Origin: Planococcus sp. CPCC 101016
Lineage (GTDB): Bacteria; Bacillota; Bacilli; Bacillales_A; Planococcaceae
Length of the DNA: 64,000 nt
Direction: 5' to 3'
NCBI RefSeq assembly: GCF_007859295.1
Contig: NZ_VOHB01000006.1
Location: 124,001-188,000 of the forward strand
Part shown: positions 8,029-17,216 of the stretch, piece after piece
How positions within the stretch are numbered: position 1 is the first letter of the stretch
How the letters are laid out: every line of letters begins with the position of its first letter
Translations under genes and position numbers: made by a program
The notes under the pieces: model-generated
Database searches by the model: none
What the model was told of the DNA's origin: nothing
Seen by the model: only the letters and a program-made list of their open reading frames with translations

Positions 8029-9464
8029 TGTTCATTTCCCTCCACGCTGAGTAACTCAGCAGTAAATCGTTCGATCAATTGATTGGCAGCCGCCTTCCCC
8101 TGATCGACACAAGCGGGCAATCCAAATCCTTCAAAAGACCCTCCCGCTATTTGCACCATCGGCAGTGCTTCATGAAGTTCTTTTTTAGCCTCAGCCACCC
8201 GTCCATCGTGTCCTACTAGATATTGAGGCATCGCTTCTTTCATACGGGAAACTACGGTAAATTCTGGTTTTCCCTCTACGCCCAGTAACTTTTGCAGATC
8301 CTCTAAAACAGCTTTAACGATTTCGCCATCAGATAATTCTACGACCGCTTCATCCCCAACTCGGCCAATAAAAGACCGATAGAGAATTTTTCCAGGAGGC
8401 ATTAAACTTGGCCATTTCAAATGAGCTGCTGAACATGCTGTGATGGTTAAATCACTGTTGCGGGCTGCTACAAATCCCATACAGTCCCTAGCTGGAGTTA
8501 CAGCATCTTCCGAAAAAGCGATTGATACCGTCGCAATGGATGTGGAAGGCATGTCTTTCATGCCTTTCAACAATCCTAAAGATTCAAATATCGGCATCAG
8601 TTTGGAATGCGGCAATGCGAAAATCACACCGTCCGCCGTTATGGAGGCATTATTGTTCAATTGCAGGTTAACCTGGGTTTGCTGCTGCACCAATTTTTCA
8701 ACCTTAACGCCTTTAAGGATGGTACAATTCGCAAGCTCTTTTTCCAATGTATGTACCAATGTTTCAAGTCCACCCGTAAATGTTTGAAACATGCCTTCTG
8801 TTTCAGTATCAAATGCACGGTATTCCGAGACTTGGTTTTTCTTTAAGCCGCGTATCAAACTGCGGTACTGCTGTTCAGTTTCCAACAGTTCAGGAAACGT
8901 TGCTTTTAAGCTTAAACGGTCAATATCTCCGGCAAAAACACCAGAGAACAGAGGTTCAATTAAATTCTCAACCAACTCATTGCCAAACCTGCGCTTTAGA
9001 AACTTGCCAAGCGGCTGATCTTCAGCAGTAGTCGATATGGGTAAAACGAAATCCCCCATTGCCCGAAATTTCCCGAACCAGGAGCTGATGCCTGAAGTGA
9101 GGAAGGAACCAAAATTTGTCGGCACCCCCATAACCGATCCAGCCGGCATCGGATACAATTGATTTTCGACTGCCACATGGGTCTTGCCGGGAGCACTTTT
9201 AACCAATTGGCTTTCAATTCCTAAGTCTACAGCCAGCTGCTGAACGCTGTTTTTTCGTGAGACAAACGAATCCGGACCACGCTCAATTACAAAACCATCT
9301 TTTTGCAAAGTCTGGATTTTCCCGCCAAGACGATGGGCTACTTCAATCAATGTGATTTCAATGTCCAAACCTTGCTCAACTGCTTGTTTTTGTAAATAGT
9401 ATGCCGCTGACAGCCCTGTAATGCCACCACCCACGACAACCACTTTATGCGTCTGTACGGCCAC
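8025..9464 (-). CDS. hemY: Coproporphyrinogen III oxidase (HemY/CgoX)
   Basis: FAD enzyme oxidising coproporphyrinogen III to coproporphyrin III in the Gram-positive coproporphyrin-dependent haem pathway. 479 residues. Dinucleotide-binding motif GGGITGLSAAYYL near 12-24, the GGKIQTL segment after the second FAD strand, and the C-terminal FAD-binding part GGSFEGFGLPACVDQG. GTG start with GAGGA seven bases upstream. It follows hemH by 24 bp; the order hemE-hemH-hemY is conserved in Bacilli. Confidence 0.93.
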   Translation of the reverse strand: MAVQTHKVVVVGGGITGLSAAYYLQKQAVEQGLDIEITLIEVAHRLGGKIQTLQKDGFVIERGPDSFVSRKNSVQQLAVDLGIESQLVKSAPGKTHVAVENQLYPMPAGSVMGVPTNFGSFLTSGISSWFGKFRAMGDFVLPISTTAEDQPLGKFLKRRFGNELVENLIEPLFSGVFAGDIDRLSLKATFPELLETEQQYRSLIRGLKKNQVSEYRAFDTETEGMFQTFTGGLETLVHTLEKELANCTILKGVKVEKLVQQQTQVNLQLNNNASITADGVIFALPHSKLMPIFESLGLLKGMKDMPSTSIATVSIAFSEDAVTPARDCMGFVAARNSDLTITACSAAHLKWPSLMPPGKILYRSFIGRVGDEAVVELSDGEIVKAVLEDLQKLLGVEGKPEFTVVSRMKEAMPQYLVGHDGRVAEAKKELHEALPMVQIAGGSFEGFGLPACVDQGKAAANQLIERFTAELLSVEGNEQ

Positions 9465-9488
9465 GTTTAATCCTCACTTTCGACTGGT

Positions 9489-10421
9489 TTATTTTTCTTT
9501 CAACTTTCTCAATACCACATCAGCTAAGCCATCGATGAACAACGGCTGCACGTTCGGCATTTCTGGACGGCGGTAATCTGCACCAATTTCGTCGCATACC
9601 ACTTTACATTCGTAATCATTATCGAAAAGAACTTCCAAATGATCCGCAACAAAGCCAACTGGCGTGTATACGAATGATGTGTAGCCTTTTTGTTCATATA
9701 AATCACGCGTCAAATCTTGAACATCTGGTCCAATCCAAGGTTCTCCTGTTTGTCCAGCACTCTGCCAGCCAATTTCCACATTTTCAACACCAGTAGCCTG
9801 TTGGATTATTTCAGCTGTTTCTTTCAATTGATCCGGGTAAGGATCGCCGTTTGCAATGATTTTCTCAGGCAATGAATGGGCAGAAACAATCAGGCAAGAT
9901 TTTGCCCGTTCTTCTTCTGACATTTCAGCGAATGAAGCACTTACTTTTTCGCTCCAATATTGGATGAATTTCGGCTCCGTGTACCAACTTTCAACCGATG
10001 TTAATGAGATGCCTGCTTTTTCAGCAGCTTCTGCTGCACGTCCATTATATGACTTCACAGAGAAAGTAGAGAAATGCGGCGCAAGAACAATTGAAATTGC
10101 TTCCGTAATTCCGTCTTTTCTCATTTCTTCAACGCCATCTTCGACGAAGGGCTCGATATGTTTCAAGCCGAGATACATTTTAAATTCAATTTCATCCTGA
10201 ACTTCATTCAAACGCTCACATAGACCATTGGCTTGATCTTTTGTGATTTTTGCCAGTGGCGAAAGTCCACCGATTGCTTTGTAACGGCTGCGCAGGTCTT
10301 CCAAGCTTTCTTCGCTTGGCTTGCGGCCGCGGCGTATATGTGTGTAATAACGTTCAATATCGTCTTCTGAGTATGGCGTTCCATATGCCATTACCAATAA
10401 TCCCATTGTCTTCTTCAACAT
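9489..10421 (-). CDS. hemH: Coproporphyrin ferrochelatase
   Basis: Inserts Fe2+ into coproporphyrin III (CpfC activity in Firmicutes). 310 residues from the ATG at 10421, the B. subtilis size. Metal-site residues His182 in SAHSLPEK and Glu263 in DHLEVLFD are present. I reject an upstream in-frame GTG because it falls inside the ribosome binding site GAGGTG; the ATG lies 3-7 nt beyond it. It is 25 bp downstream of hemE in the same operon. Confidence 0.93.
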   Translation of the reverse strand: MLKKTMGLLVMAYGTPYSEDDIERYYTHIRRGRKPSEESLEDLRSRYKAIGGLSPLAKITKDQANGLCERLNEVQDEIEFKMYLGLKHIEPFVEDGVEEMRKDGITEAISIVLAPHFSTFSVKSYNGRAAEAAEKAGISLTSVESWYTEPKFIQYWSEKVSASFAEMSEEERAKSCLIVSAHSLPEKIIANGDPYPDQLKETAEIIQQATGVENVEIGWQSAGQTGEPWIGPDVQDLTRDLYEQKGYTSFVYTPVGFVADHLEVLFDNDYECKVVCDEIGADYRRPEMPNVQPLFIDGLADVVLRKLKEK

Positions 10422-10446
10422 AATCACCTCAAAATAAATTTTCTTG

Positions 10447-11493
10447 TTATTTTAATTTGCTTTTATGAGCAGTGCTGTACTCGTGTACAAATGAAGTCAA
10501 CCGTTTTAATGTATCCGGATTGACTTCAGGGAAGACTCCGTGGCCCAGATTAAAAATATAGCCATCGCTTTGCATGCCCATATCCAAAATTTTTCTCGCC
10601 CGTTCTTCAATTACCGGCCAGTCTGCCAATAAATAAGACGGATCGAAATTGCCTTGAAGGGACTTCGTCAATCCCATTGAACGTGCTTCAGAAATCGGCA
10701 GGCGCCAATCTAGTCCTACTACGTCTACAGGGAGTTCATGCCATTCTTTTGCCAAATGGCTTGCCCCGACACCAAAAATCGTCAAAGGTACACCTTCTGT
10801 ACGGAGTTCAGCGAAAATGCGATCCATCACCGGTTTGATGAAGATACGGTAATCTTCCACATTCAAGGCACCAACCCATGAATCAAAAATTTGGATAGCT
10901 TTTGCGCCTGCTTTGATTTGTGCTTTTACGTATGGGATGATGGTGTCTGCCAGCTTGTCCATCAAGGCAAACCACATCACCGGTTCTGATACCATCATTG
11001 CTTTGGTTTTGTTATAGCTTTTCGAAGGGCCGCCTTCAATCATGTAACTGGCTAAAGTGAACGGTGCACCGGAAAATCCAATCAATGGCACATTCAATTG
11101 CTCTTGCGTCAACAAGCGAATCGTATCAAGTACATAATCAACGTCCTGTTCAGGATTGATTTCACCCAGACGTTCGATGTCTGCCATGCTGCGGATCGGG
11201 TTAGCGATGACAGGACCGATTCCTGACTTGATCTTTACGTCAACTCCGATTGCAGGCAACGGCGTAACGATGTCTTTATAGAGAATCGCTGCGTCGTTGT
11301 TGTACTGATCTACAGGAAGCTTGGTCACGTATGCGCATAGTTCCGGCTGATGCGTGATTTCTTCCAAAGAATATTTTTCTTTAATTTTACGGTATTCCGG
11401 CTGCGAACGTCCAGCTTGCCTCATGTACCATACCGGTACATGGTCCGTTTTTTCTCCTCGCGCTGCGCGAAGATATGTGTCGTTAAATATCAT
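10447..11493 (-). CDS. hemE: Uroporphyrinogen decarboxylase
   Basis: Decarboxylates the four acetate side chains of uroporphyrinogen III to give coproporphyrinogen III. 348 residues. The N-terminal signature [14 protein letters not shown] (22-35), with catalytic arginines, and the IFDSWVGAL segment are intact. First gene of hemE-hemH-hemY-lipoprotein. A promoter-like pair and a 17-bp palindrome lie in the 5' leader, and the divergent neighbour is the haem monooxygenase hmoB. Confidence 0.94.
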   Translation of the reverse strand: MIFNDTYLRAARGEKTDHVPVWYMRQAGRSQPEYRKIKEKYSLEEITHQPELCAYVTKLPVDQYNNDAAILYKDIVTPLPAIGVDVKIKSGIGPVIANPIRSMADIERLGEINPEQDVDYVLDTIRLLTQEQLNVPLIGFSGAPFTLASYMIEGGPSKSYNKTKAMMVSEPVMWFALMDKLADTIIPYVKAQIKAGAKAIQIFDSWVGALNVEDYRIFIKPVMDRIFAELRTEGVPLTIFGVGASHLAKEWHELPVDVVGLDWRLPISEARSMGLTKSLQGNFDPSYLLADWPVIEERARKILDMGMQSDGYIFNLGHGVFPEVNPDTLKRLTSFVHEYSTAHKSKLK

Positions 11494-11543
11494 GAATTTT
11501 TCATCCCTTCGGTCTTCTGCTCTGCTGTTTATCTTCCTATATC

Positions 11544-11560
11544 CGTCTATACTATAGACG
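11544..11560. promoter_or_regulatory. Palindrome in the hemE leader
   Basis: CGTCTATACTATAGACG is a perfect inverted repeat with a single central base. It lies 12 bp downstream of the hemE -10 element, so near +5 to +21 of the transcript. That is a position where a repressor would block early elongation. It does not match PerR, Fur or Zur boxes as I know them. Confidence 0.45.
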
Positions 11561-11571
11561 CTCCGCCCTTT

Positions 11572-11600
11572 ATTGTATAGATTCCCAGCGTAATTGTCAT
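11572..11600 (-). promoter_or_regulatory. Promoter of hemEHY
   Basis: On the minus strand ATGACA, a 17-bp spacer, then TACAAT, about 79 bp upstream of the hemE ATG. Each hexamer has one mismatch to the sigma-A consensus. Confidence 0.6.
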
Positions 11601-11706
11601 AAATTAGACGCTTATCCTTTCACTTGATTGACAATACCTGTTTCATGTAGATTTCTAGAGGGAAGGATATATAGAAGCATTCTTTATTAATTAGGAGGGG
11701 TTATTA

Positions 11707-12219
11707 GTGAATTTCTATATGACAACTGGAACTTATGATTACATGAAAAAAATGCGTGACAAGCACCCAGAGGAAACAATGGTTCTTATGCAAGGGGAAA
11801 ATACCACTTTGATGATTCACGAATCAGAAGGGAAAACAATTTTTCAAACACCGCGACGTTATGAAGTGGTAGATGGTACAGGCGAACTCAAGGAAAAAGG
11901 CTTTTTTGTCTTCAACAATGTACCCGTTTCAGACGAAGGCCGCCCTGTTTTCGAACACCGCTTTAAAAACCGTGCAGGTGCCATTGAGAACGAACCAGGA
12001 TATATTGCATTCCGCGTCCTGCGACCGCTCGATTCGGATACGTATGTTATCCTTACCGAATGGGAGTCTCCTGCTTTCTATGAAAAATGGAAAGAATCGC
12101 AGGCATTTGCACAAGCCCATTCTGCAAAACCCGAAAGCCCTGCCGGTGCGCAGCGTCCGAATATTTTTTCGGGAGTCTCTTATATCAGTACCTATCGAGC
12201 AAAACCTGAAGAAGAATAA
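11707..12219 (+). CDS. hmoB: Haem-degrading monooxygenase (HmoB/YhgC family)
   Basis: IsdG/HmoB-type ABM-fold enzyme that opens the haem ring to release iron. 170 residues, close to B. subtilis HmoB (166). The conserved core has FKNRAGAIENEPGYIAF (82-98), RVLRPLDSDTYVILTEWES (99-117) and the following helix with AHS at 136-138. Only the second half is the catalytic ABM domain; the N-terminal 60 residues are the HmoB-specific extension. GTG start with TAGGAGGGG 7 nt upstream. It is divergent from hemE, which places haem destruction beside haem synthesis. Confidence 0.88.
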   Translation: MNFYMTTGTYDYMKKMRDKHPEETMVLMQGENTTLMIHESEGKTIFQTPRRYEVVDGTGELKEKGFFVFNNVPVSDEGRPVFEHRFKNRAGAIENEPGYIAFRVLRPLDSDTYVILTEWESPAFYEKWKESQAFAQAHSAKPESPAGAQRPNIFSGVSYISTYRAKPEEE

Positions 12220-12273
12220 TAGCTCCAAATCATGTATACATGGTCTGAGCACACTTGAAGAGGAGGAAATTTC

Positions 12274-13269
12274 TTGGTTTTCGTTATTTTCATATTAGCA
12301 GCTGCACTCACTGTATTCGCATCCATCAAGCTTTCCCAATACGCTGATGTCATCAGTTCAAAAACAGCAATGGGCGGGATGATGGTTGGTACACTGTTGC
12401 TAGCAGGAGCCACTTCCCTACCGGAAGTCTCTACCAGTTTCTCGGCAGCAGCTATCGGTAATGCCGACATCGCTGTAGGAAACATGATCGGTTCAAACCT
12501 TTTTAATTTGTTTATCCTTGCAGGGTTCGATTTTTTACTTAGAAGACGACGGATTTTGAACCGGGCTTCCCGCGACAATATTTATACTTCTCTTCTTGGT
12601 ATTTTATTGACTGTCTTGGTGATTTTGTCACTTTGGCTTCGTCTGGACACACAAATCCTAGGCGTCGGTCTTGATGCGCTCGTCATTGCGGTTACATATA
12701 TCGTAGGTATGATCGTCATCAACAAATTGCCAACACTGGATCCAGAAGCAGAAGCAATCGTAGAGTCGGAAGAAGAGCCTGAAAATCCGAGTGCTTCATT
12801 ATCGCCGAAAGCTGCGATTGTCCGTTTCATCGTTGCGGCTTTGGTTATTCTGGCAGCGGGTACCGCATTGTCTATTACAGGGGATCAAATTGCCATAATA
12901 ACCGGCATTGGTTCCAGCTTTATTGGCAGTTTCCTGATTGCAGCAGCCACTTCCCTTCCGGAAGCCATTTCTGTCTTTGTCGCGTTGCGTTTGAGCAACG
13001 TCAATATGGCGGTAGGAGCAATTCTAGGAAGCAATATCTTCAATATGATCATCTTGGCTTTGTCAGACCCTGTTTATACTGCTGGCCCTATCATGTTGGA
13101 CGTTTCTGGAGCGAATATGATTATCGCTGTAGGTGTTCTGATCATGTCATTGCTGGCCTTGTATTCTCTATACCGGAAAAAAAGTGCTTCCGTATTTTCT
13201 TACGCATTGCCATCGTTGATTATTTTAATCGTATACTTTGCAGCATCTTATATGAATTTCACTTACTAA
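12274..13269 (+). CDS. Sodium/calcium exchanger family protein (YrbG-like)
   Basis: CaCA-superfamily antiporter, 331 residues, about ten membrane helices in two inverted halves. Both alpha-repeats are plain: GATSLPEVSTSF with GNMIGSNLFNL (about 45-83) in the first half, and AATSLPEAISVF with GAILGSNIFNM (about 227-262) in the second. An acidic linker (EAEAIVESEEEPE) lies between the halves. TTG start preceded by GAGGAGGAAA. The exchanged ion is not predictable from sequence. It sits 55 bp after hmoB and is probably co-transcribed, since no terminator separates them. Confidence 0.85.
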   Translation: MVFVIFILAAALTVFASIKLSQYADVISSKTAMGGMMVGTLLLAGATSLPEVSTSFSAAAIGNADIAVGNMIGSNLFNLFILAGFDFLLRRRRILNRASRDNIYTSLLGILLTVLVILSLWLRLDTQILGVGLDALVIAVTYIVGMIVINKLPTLDPEAEAIVESEEEPENPSASLSPKAAIVRFIVAALVILAAGTALSITGDQIAIITGIGSSFIGSFLIAAATSLPEAISVFVALRLSNVNMAVGAILGSNIFNMIILALSDPVYTAGPIMLDVSGANMIIAVGVLIMSLLALYSLYRKKSASVFSYALPSLIILIVYFAASYMNFTY

Positions 13270-13282
13270 GAAAACACAAGAA

Positions 13283-13327
13283 GGCGTGGCCAAACTCCCT
13301 AAATCCGGATTGGCTACGCTTTTTTTG
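13283..13327 (+). terminator. Terminator after the CaCA exchanger
   Basis: GCGTGGCCA / TGGCTACGC stem (one G-T pair), long loop, then TTTTTTTT. Confidence 0.75.
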
Positions 13328-13419
13328 CCTCGAACTTGATGCAGCGGCTAAATGATCCGCTGCTTTTTAAAAAGACTGATAATTATGCTATGCTTATTAG
13401 AAAGAAAGGGGTTTTGAAA

Positions 13420-14589
13420 ATGATCGAAAAATTATACGCTGAGTTGGATGCTGCATTCCCAGAGATGGTGGAGATTCGTCGTTACTTACATATGAATCCG
13501 GAGCCCTCCTTTCATGAAATCAAAACAGCCCGCTACATACGCCATTATTATGAACAATTAGGTGTTGATGTAGAGCATAGTGTTGGTGGAAATGGTGTAG
13601 TCGCTACAATTCAAGGCGCCAAACCTGGAAAGACCGTTGCATTACGCGCTGACTTTGATGCGTTGCCGATACAGGACCAAAAAGAAGACGTACCTTACAA
13701 ATCAACTGTCAACGGAGTCATGCACGCTTGCGGACACGACGGTCATACAGCCACCTTGCTGGTACTTGGAAAAGCCTTGCATGCGCTGCGTGAAGAGTTG
13801 ACTGGAACTTATGTATTGATCCATCAGCATGCAGAAGAGCTTGTTCCCGGCGGCGCGAAATCGATGATTGAAGCAGGTGTGCTGGAGGGGGTCGATGCTA
13901 TATTCGGCACTCACCTATGGTCGACTACACCGTTTGGCAGAATTGATACGCGTGTTGGTCCGATTATGGCTGCTGCAGATAGCTTTGAACTTAAAGTCCA
14001 GGGACGGGGCGGCCATGGCGCCAGTCCTCATGAAACAATCGACGCCGTTGTAATCGGTTCGCAGATCGTCTCAAATCTACAGCCTTTAGTGTCAAGACGC
14101 GTTGATCCGTTGGAATCTGCAGTTCTCTCTGTCGGTTCATTCGTAGCACAGAATCCATTTAATATTATTGCCGACCAAGCTGTGCTGTCCGGAACAGTTC
14201 GTTCGTTCAAGGAAGATGTACGCAATTTGATGGAGTCAGAGATGAAGCGTGTAATTGAAGGAACTAGTATGGCTAACAACAGCCGCTACGAATTTAATTA
14301 TAAACGCGGCTATCCGCCTGTAATCAATCACGAAACAGAAACCCTGTACATTAAAGATATTGCAGAAACGGTTCCAGGTGTGGAAGAAGTCTATGATTGC
14401 CCACCCCAAATGGGGGGAGAGGATTTTGCTTATTACCTGGAAGAAATTCCAGGAGCCTTCTTCTTTACAGGAGCGATGCCTGAAGGAGATGTCTATCCTC
14501 ACCATCATCCAAAGTTCAACTTTAAAGAAGAAGCCATGCTGGTCGCTGCTAAAACACTCGGCTCGGCTGCTGTCAATTTTCATAAATAA
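13420..14589 (+). CDS. M20 family amidohydrolase (N-acyl amino acid / hippurate hydrolase-like)
   Basis: Di-zinc peptidase M20D enzyme cleaving an acyl or amino-acid amide bond, 389 residues. Metal ligands are visible in HACGHDGH (102-109), in HQHAEELVPGG (general base Glu), in GRGGHGASPHE of the dimerisation lid and in the late PHHHPKF. The ATG at 13420 is chosen because AAAGGGG precedes it; a longer reading from 13336 has no ribosome binding site. Similar to YxeP/AmhX-type enzymes. A closely similar paralogue begins at 63658. Confidence 0.85.
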   Translation: MIEKLYAELDAAFPEMVEIRRYLHMNPEPSFHEIKTARYIRHYYEQLGVDVEHSVGGNGVVATIQGAKPGKTVALRADFDALPIQDQKEDVPYKSTVNGVMHACGHDGHTATLLVLGKALHALREELTGTYVLIHQHAEELVPGGAKSMIEAGVLEGVDAIFGTHLWSTTPFGRIDTRVGPIMAAADSFELKVQGRGGHGASPHETIDAVVIGSQIVSNLQPLVSRRVDPLESAVLSVGSFVAQNPFNIIADQAVLSGTVRSFKEDVRNLMESEMKRVIEGTSMANNSRYEFNYKRGYPPVINHETETLYIKDIAETVPGVEEVYDCPPQMGGEDFAYYLEEIPGAFFFTGAMPEGDVYPHHHPKFNFKEEAMLVAAKTLGSAAVNFHK

Positions 14590-14590
14590 A

Positions 14591-14637
14591 AAAACAAGCC
14601 CGGCATCTCTTCTTCAGATGGATGCCGGGCTTGTTTT
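14591..14637. terminator. Bidirectional terminator, amidohydrolase / ecsB
   Basis: AAAACAAGCCCGGCATC / GATGCCGGGCTTGTTTT, symmetric and flanked by A and T runs, between convergent genes. Confidence 0.9.
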
Positions 14638-15838
14638 AGTTCTTTTTGCTTTTTAGTACGATCGCAGTGATTAAAGAGACAGCTAGAATGACGACAAAAG
14701 TCAGCAATGCCGTAACGGGCTCTCCTAAGAACAGTAAGACAACCGCAGCTGCCACACTTTGCAGCAGCTGCATCGCCATAATGAGTTTACGGACTGCCAA
14801 TTGTCTGCTGAACTTAGTCAACGGAAACAAATTGTCCATCCGAAAATGCTGTGCATGTGTCAGTCCCTGCCAGATTTGAATTACTGTCGCGAATGCCAAT
14901 GCCCCCGCAAACAATGCAACACCGATTTGGAACGGGATAAACCACGTCCCCACCATGATGATGGCAGTCAATCGTACCCATAGGTAGAACAATTCGTCTG
15001 AGCGGATAAATGTTCTTAGAATAAGATACAAATGAGCGTTTCTTGGACCTGGTTTAATAAACCGGTAAATCCAATTCAACCAGGACCTGGCTTTTATTTT
15101 TCCCTTCAGATGAGGAACATCAGTAAAATAATTGGCAAATTGGTAAAAGCGCAGCATCCGATTTTCTTCAAGTGAAATGAAGTGATCATAAGCGAAAGGC
15201 TTACCAGTCGCTTTACGTGCAATCCATTTTCCGTAAAAGATGATAATGAATAGCACAAGAACAGCGATGATCAACTGTTCTTCCACATAAAAGTAAACGA
15301 ATAATGCAATCAATAGAAAACGCACTAGTCGATCTACCCAAACTTTCTCTCCTGCTCCTTGCTTTCGAAAAGCGAATTCCGTCTGGATATTCCACCATTT
15401 GATCAGCAGCAGCAAAATTGGAAAACCGATCAAATAGGACGACGGCAGTCCATAGATTGCGTTAACCATCGGCAGCGAAACAATAAAGACTACGAGCGGC
15501 AAATACAGTTGGGAAAGAAACGACCATTTCAATGCCGGTTTTAAAAATTCATCTAATTGGCTTTCTAAAGGCAAAAAATACACGGAATCCGCTTCTTTCA
15601 ACAAAGTCGATGGCGGACTGATGGCCAGAAGTAAGCCGAACAGCCCTGCCAACAGCAAAGCTGCCGGAAATTCAGGCGGGATATCCTGGATCCATTCACT
15701 GTAAGCAAATCCTGCAGCACCAAGTACGAATAGCAATACAACCGCGATATGACCAGTGAAAATGTATTTTAAGTAGTTTTGGACTTCGATTGTGTACTTG
15801 TGTAATCTTCTCGACCAGACATCATGCAAATTCTTCAT
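14636..15838 (-). CDS. ecsB: ABC transporter permease EcsB
   Basis: Membrane subunit of the EcsAB transporter, 400 residues and about ten helices in two clusters (roughly 30-80, 100-250 and 290-400), close to B. subtilis EcsB (408). EcsAB mutants in B. subtilis are defective in secretion, competence and regulated intramembrane proteolysis; transported substrate is uncertain. The start at 15838 is preferred to an ATG three codons upstream, because GAGGA abuts that one. It overlaps the ecsA end by 17 bp. Confidence 0.9.
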   Translation of the reverse strand: MKNLHDVWSRRLHKYTIEVQNYLKYIFTGHIAVVLLFVLGAAGFAYSEWIQDIPPEFPAALLLAGLFGLLLAISPPSTLLKEADSVYFLPLESQLDEFLKPALKWSFLSQLYLPLVVFIVSLPMVNAIYGLPSSYLIGFPILLLLIKWWNIQTEFAFRKQGAGEKVWVDRLVRFLLIALFVYFYVEEQLIIAVLVLFIIIFYGKWIARKATGKPFAYDHFISLEENRMLRFYQFANYFTDVPHLKGKIKARSWLNWIYRFIKPGPRNAHLYLILRTFIRSDELFYLWVRLTAIIMVGTWFIPFQIGVALFAGALAFATVIQIWQGLTHAQHFRMDNLFPLTKFSRQLAVRKLIMAMQLLQSVAAAVVLLFLGEPVTALLTFVVILAVSLITAIVLKSKKN

Positions 15839-16571
15839 TTTGCTCATCCTCGGTCATCGCAATATACAAATCGTCCAGTGAAGCATCAGGCATATTGAAC
15901 GCCTTCCTCAAATCAGCCATTGTTCCGCTTGCACGCACACGTCCGTTATGAAGCAGAATAATTCGGTCGCAATAGCGCTCAGCTGTAGACAGAATATGCG
16001 TGGACATCAATACCGATGCACCTTTTTTCTTTTGCTTTTCCATTTGATCCAACAAGGATTTTATACCCAAAGGATCCAAACCAACAAACGGCTCATCGAT
16101 AATATAAAGAGTGGGATTCACTAGGAACGCACTCATGATCATCACTTTTTGGCGCATCCCTTTTGAGAAATGTGACGGGAACCACTTTAGGCGTTTCTCC
16201 ATCCGGAACTCTTTCAACAGTTCAGCAGAACGTTTTTCAAATAGCTTTGGATCCAAATTATAGGCCATCGCAGTCAATTCAAGATGTTCTCTCAACGTCA
16301 GCTCTTCATATAAGACCGGTGTTTCCGGAATGTAGGAAAAAGCCGAACGGTAAGTGTCCATATCCTCTTCAAAGGTCTTGCCATTCAAACGGATCTGTCC
16401 CGATTTCGGCTGCATCAATCCGATAATGTGTTTAATGGTGGTACTTTTTCCTGCACCATTCAAGCCGATCAGACCGACAAGCTCCCCTTTGCCTATCGAG
16501 AACGACACTTCCTGTAGAACGGGTTTGCGTGTATATCCACCCGTCAATTCCTCAACTTCCAAAATAGCCAT
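15822..16571 (-). CDS. ecsA: ABC transporter ATP-binding protein EcsA
   Basis: ATPase of EcsAB, 249 residues. Walker A GLNGAGKSTT near 39-48, signature FSKGMRQK, Walker B LYIIDEPFVGLD. The N-terminus EELTGGYTRKPVL matches EcsA closely. AGAGGTG precedes the ATG by 6 nt. Divergent from hit, as in B. subtilis. Confidence 0.93.
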   Translation of the reverse strand: MAILEVEELTGGYTRKPVLQEVSFSIGKGELVGLIGLNGAGKSTTIKHIIGLMQPKSGQIRLNGKTFEEDMDTYRSAFSYIPETPVLYEELTLREHLELTAMAYNLDPKLFEKRSAELLKEFRMEKRLKWFPSHFSKGMRQKVMIMSAFLVNPTLYIIDEPFVGLDPLGIKSLLDQMEKQKKKGASVLMSTHILSTAERYCDRIILLHNGRVRASGTMADLRKAFNMPDASLDDLYIAMTEDEQNEEFA

Positions 16572-16646
16572 GCACAACACCTCTTTCTTTCTATTAAACT
16601 ATTGTATCAAAACTAACTGTCGAATTCTTTTCGGATATGGCAAATA

Positions 16647-16655
16647 TGGTAAAAT
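16647..16655 (+). promoter_or_regulatory. Extended -10 promoter of hit
   Basis: TGGTAAAAT (TGn plus TAAAAT) 25 bp upstream of the hit ATG; no clear -35. Confidence 0.5.
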
Positions 16656-16680
16656 GGGAAAAATGGAAAGGATGATACCA

Positions 16681-17112
16681 ATGACAAATTGTATTTTCTG
16701 CAAAATCGTTGCAGGCGAGATCCCGAGCGTGAAAATTTATGAAGATGAATTCGTATTTGCTTTTATGGATATTATGCCCTTGTCAAAAGGCCATACTTTA
16801 CTTATCCCTAAAACACACCGTGAATTTGTTTATGACTTAGCACCTGAAGAAGCGGCCAATCTGTTTTCCGTGGCACCCAAAATCGCGAAAGCGATCAATG
16901 ATACGTTCCAGCCTGAAGGCATGAACTTGCTGAACAACAACGGCGCCAAAGCCGGTCAAAGCGTCTTTCATTTCCATATGCACTTTATACCTCGCTACGG
17001 TGAAAATGACGGGTTTGGCGCTAAATGGATGACTAAAGAAAAAGAATTTACTTCCGAACGGATTCAGGAACTTGCAGAAAGCGTCAGAGACAAGTTAACC
17101 GCTGATGCTTGA
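16681..17112 (+). CDS. hit: HIT family nucleotide hydrolase
   Basis: Histidine-triad protein of the HinT branch, hydrolysing nucleoside phosphoramidates or aminoacyl-adenylates. 143 residues. Zinc-like N-terminal CIFCKI (4-9) and the triad HFHMHFIPR near 98-106. ATG at 16681 with AAAGGATGA upstream; no ribosome binding site supports the longer in-frame opening. Physiological substrate is not established. Confidence 0.92.
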   Translation: MTNCIFCKIVAGEIPSVKIYEDEFVFAFMDIMPLSKGHTLLIPKTHREFVYDLAPEEAANLFSVAPKIAKAINDTFQPEGMNLLNNNGAKAGQSVFHFHMHFIPRYGENDGFGAKWMTKEKEFTSERIQELAESVRDKLTADA

Positions 17113-17189
17113 TTTTCTATAACAGACAAGATAGAATCAGAATAAGTTTTTCGCCGGCGGTCATGAGGACACGACCGGGAAAAAGTAAA

Positions 17190-17214
17190 TAGCATAGAGC
17201 TGAGGAGAGATGAG
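17190..17214 (+). promoter_or_regulatory. Candidate TRAP-binding repeats overlapping the trpP ribosome binding site
   Basis: Five triplets TAG, TAG, GAG, GAG, GAG begin at 17190, 17195, 17202, 17207 and 17212, mostly two bases apart. They cover the Shine-Dalgarno GAGGAGAG and reach 3 nt from the start codon. TRAP binds NAG repeats with 2-3 nt spacers, and B. subtilis trpP is translationally repressed by TRAP in this way. The 4-nt gap between repeats 2 and 3 is off the ideal. Confidence 0.6.
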
Positions 17215-17216
17215 AA

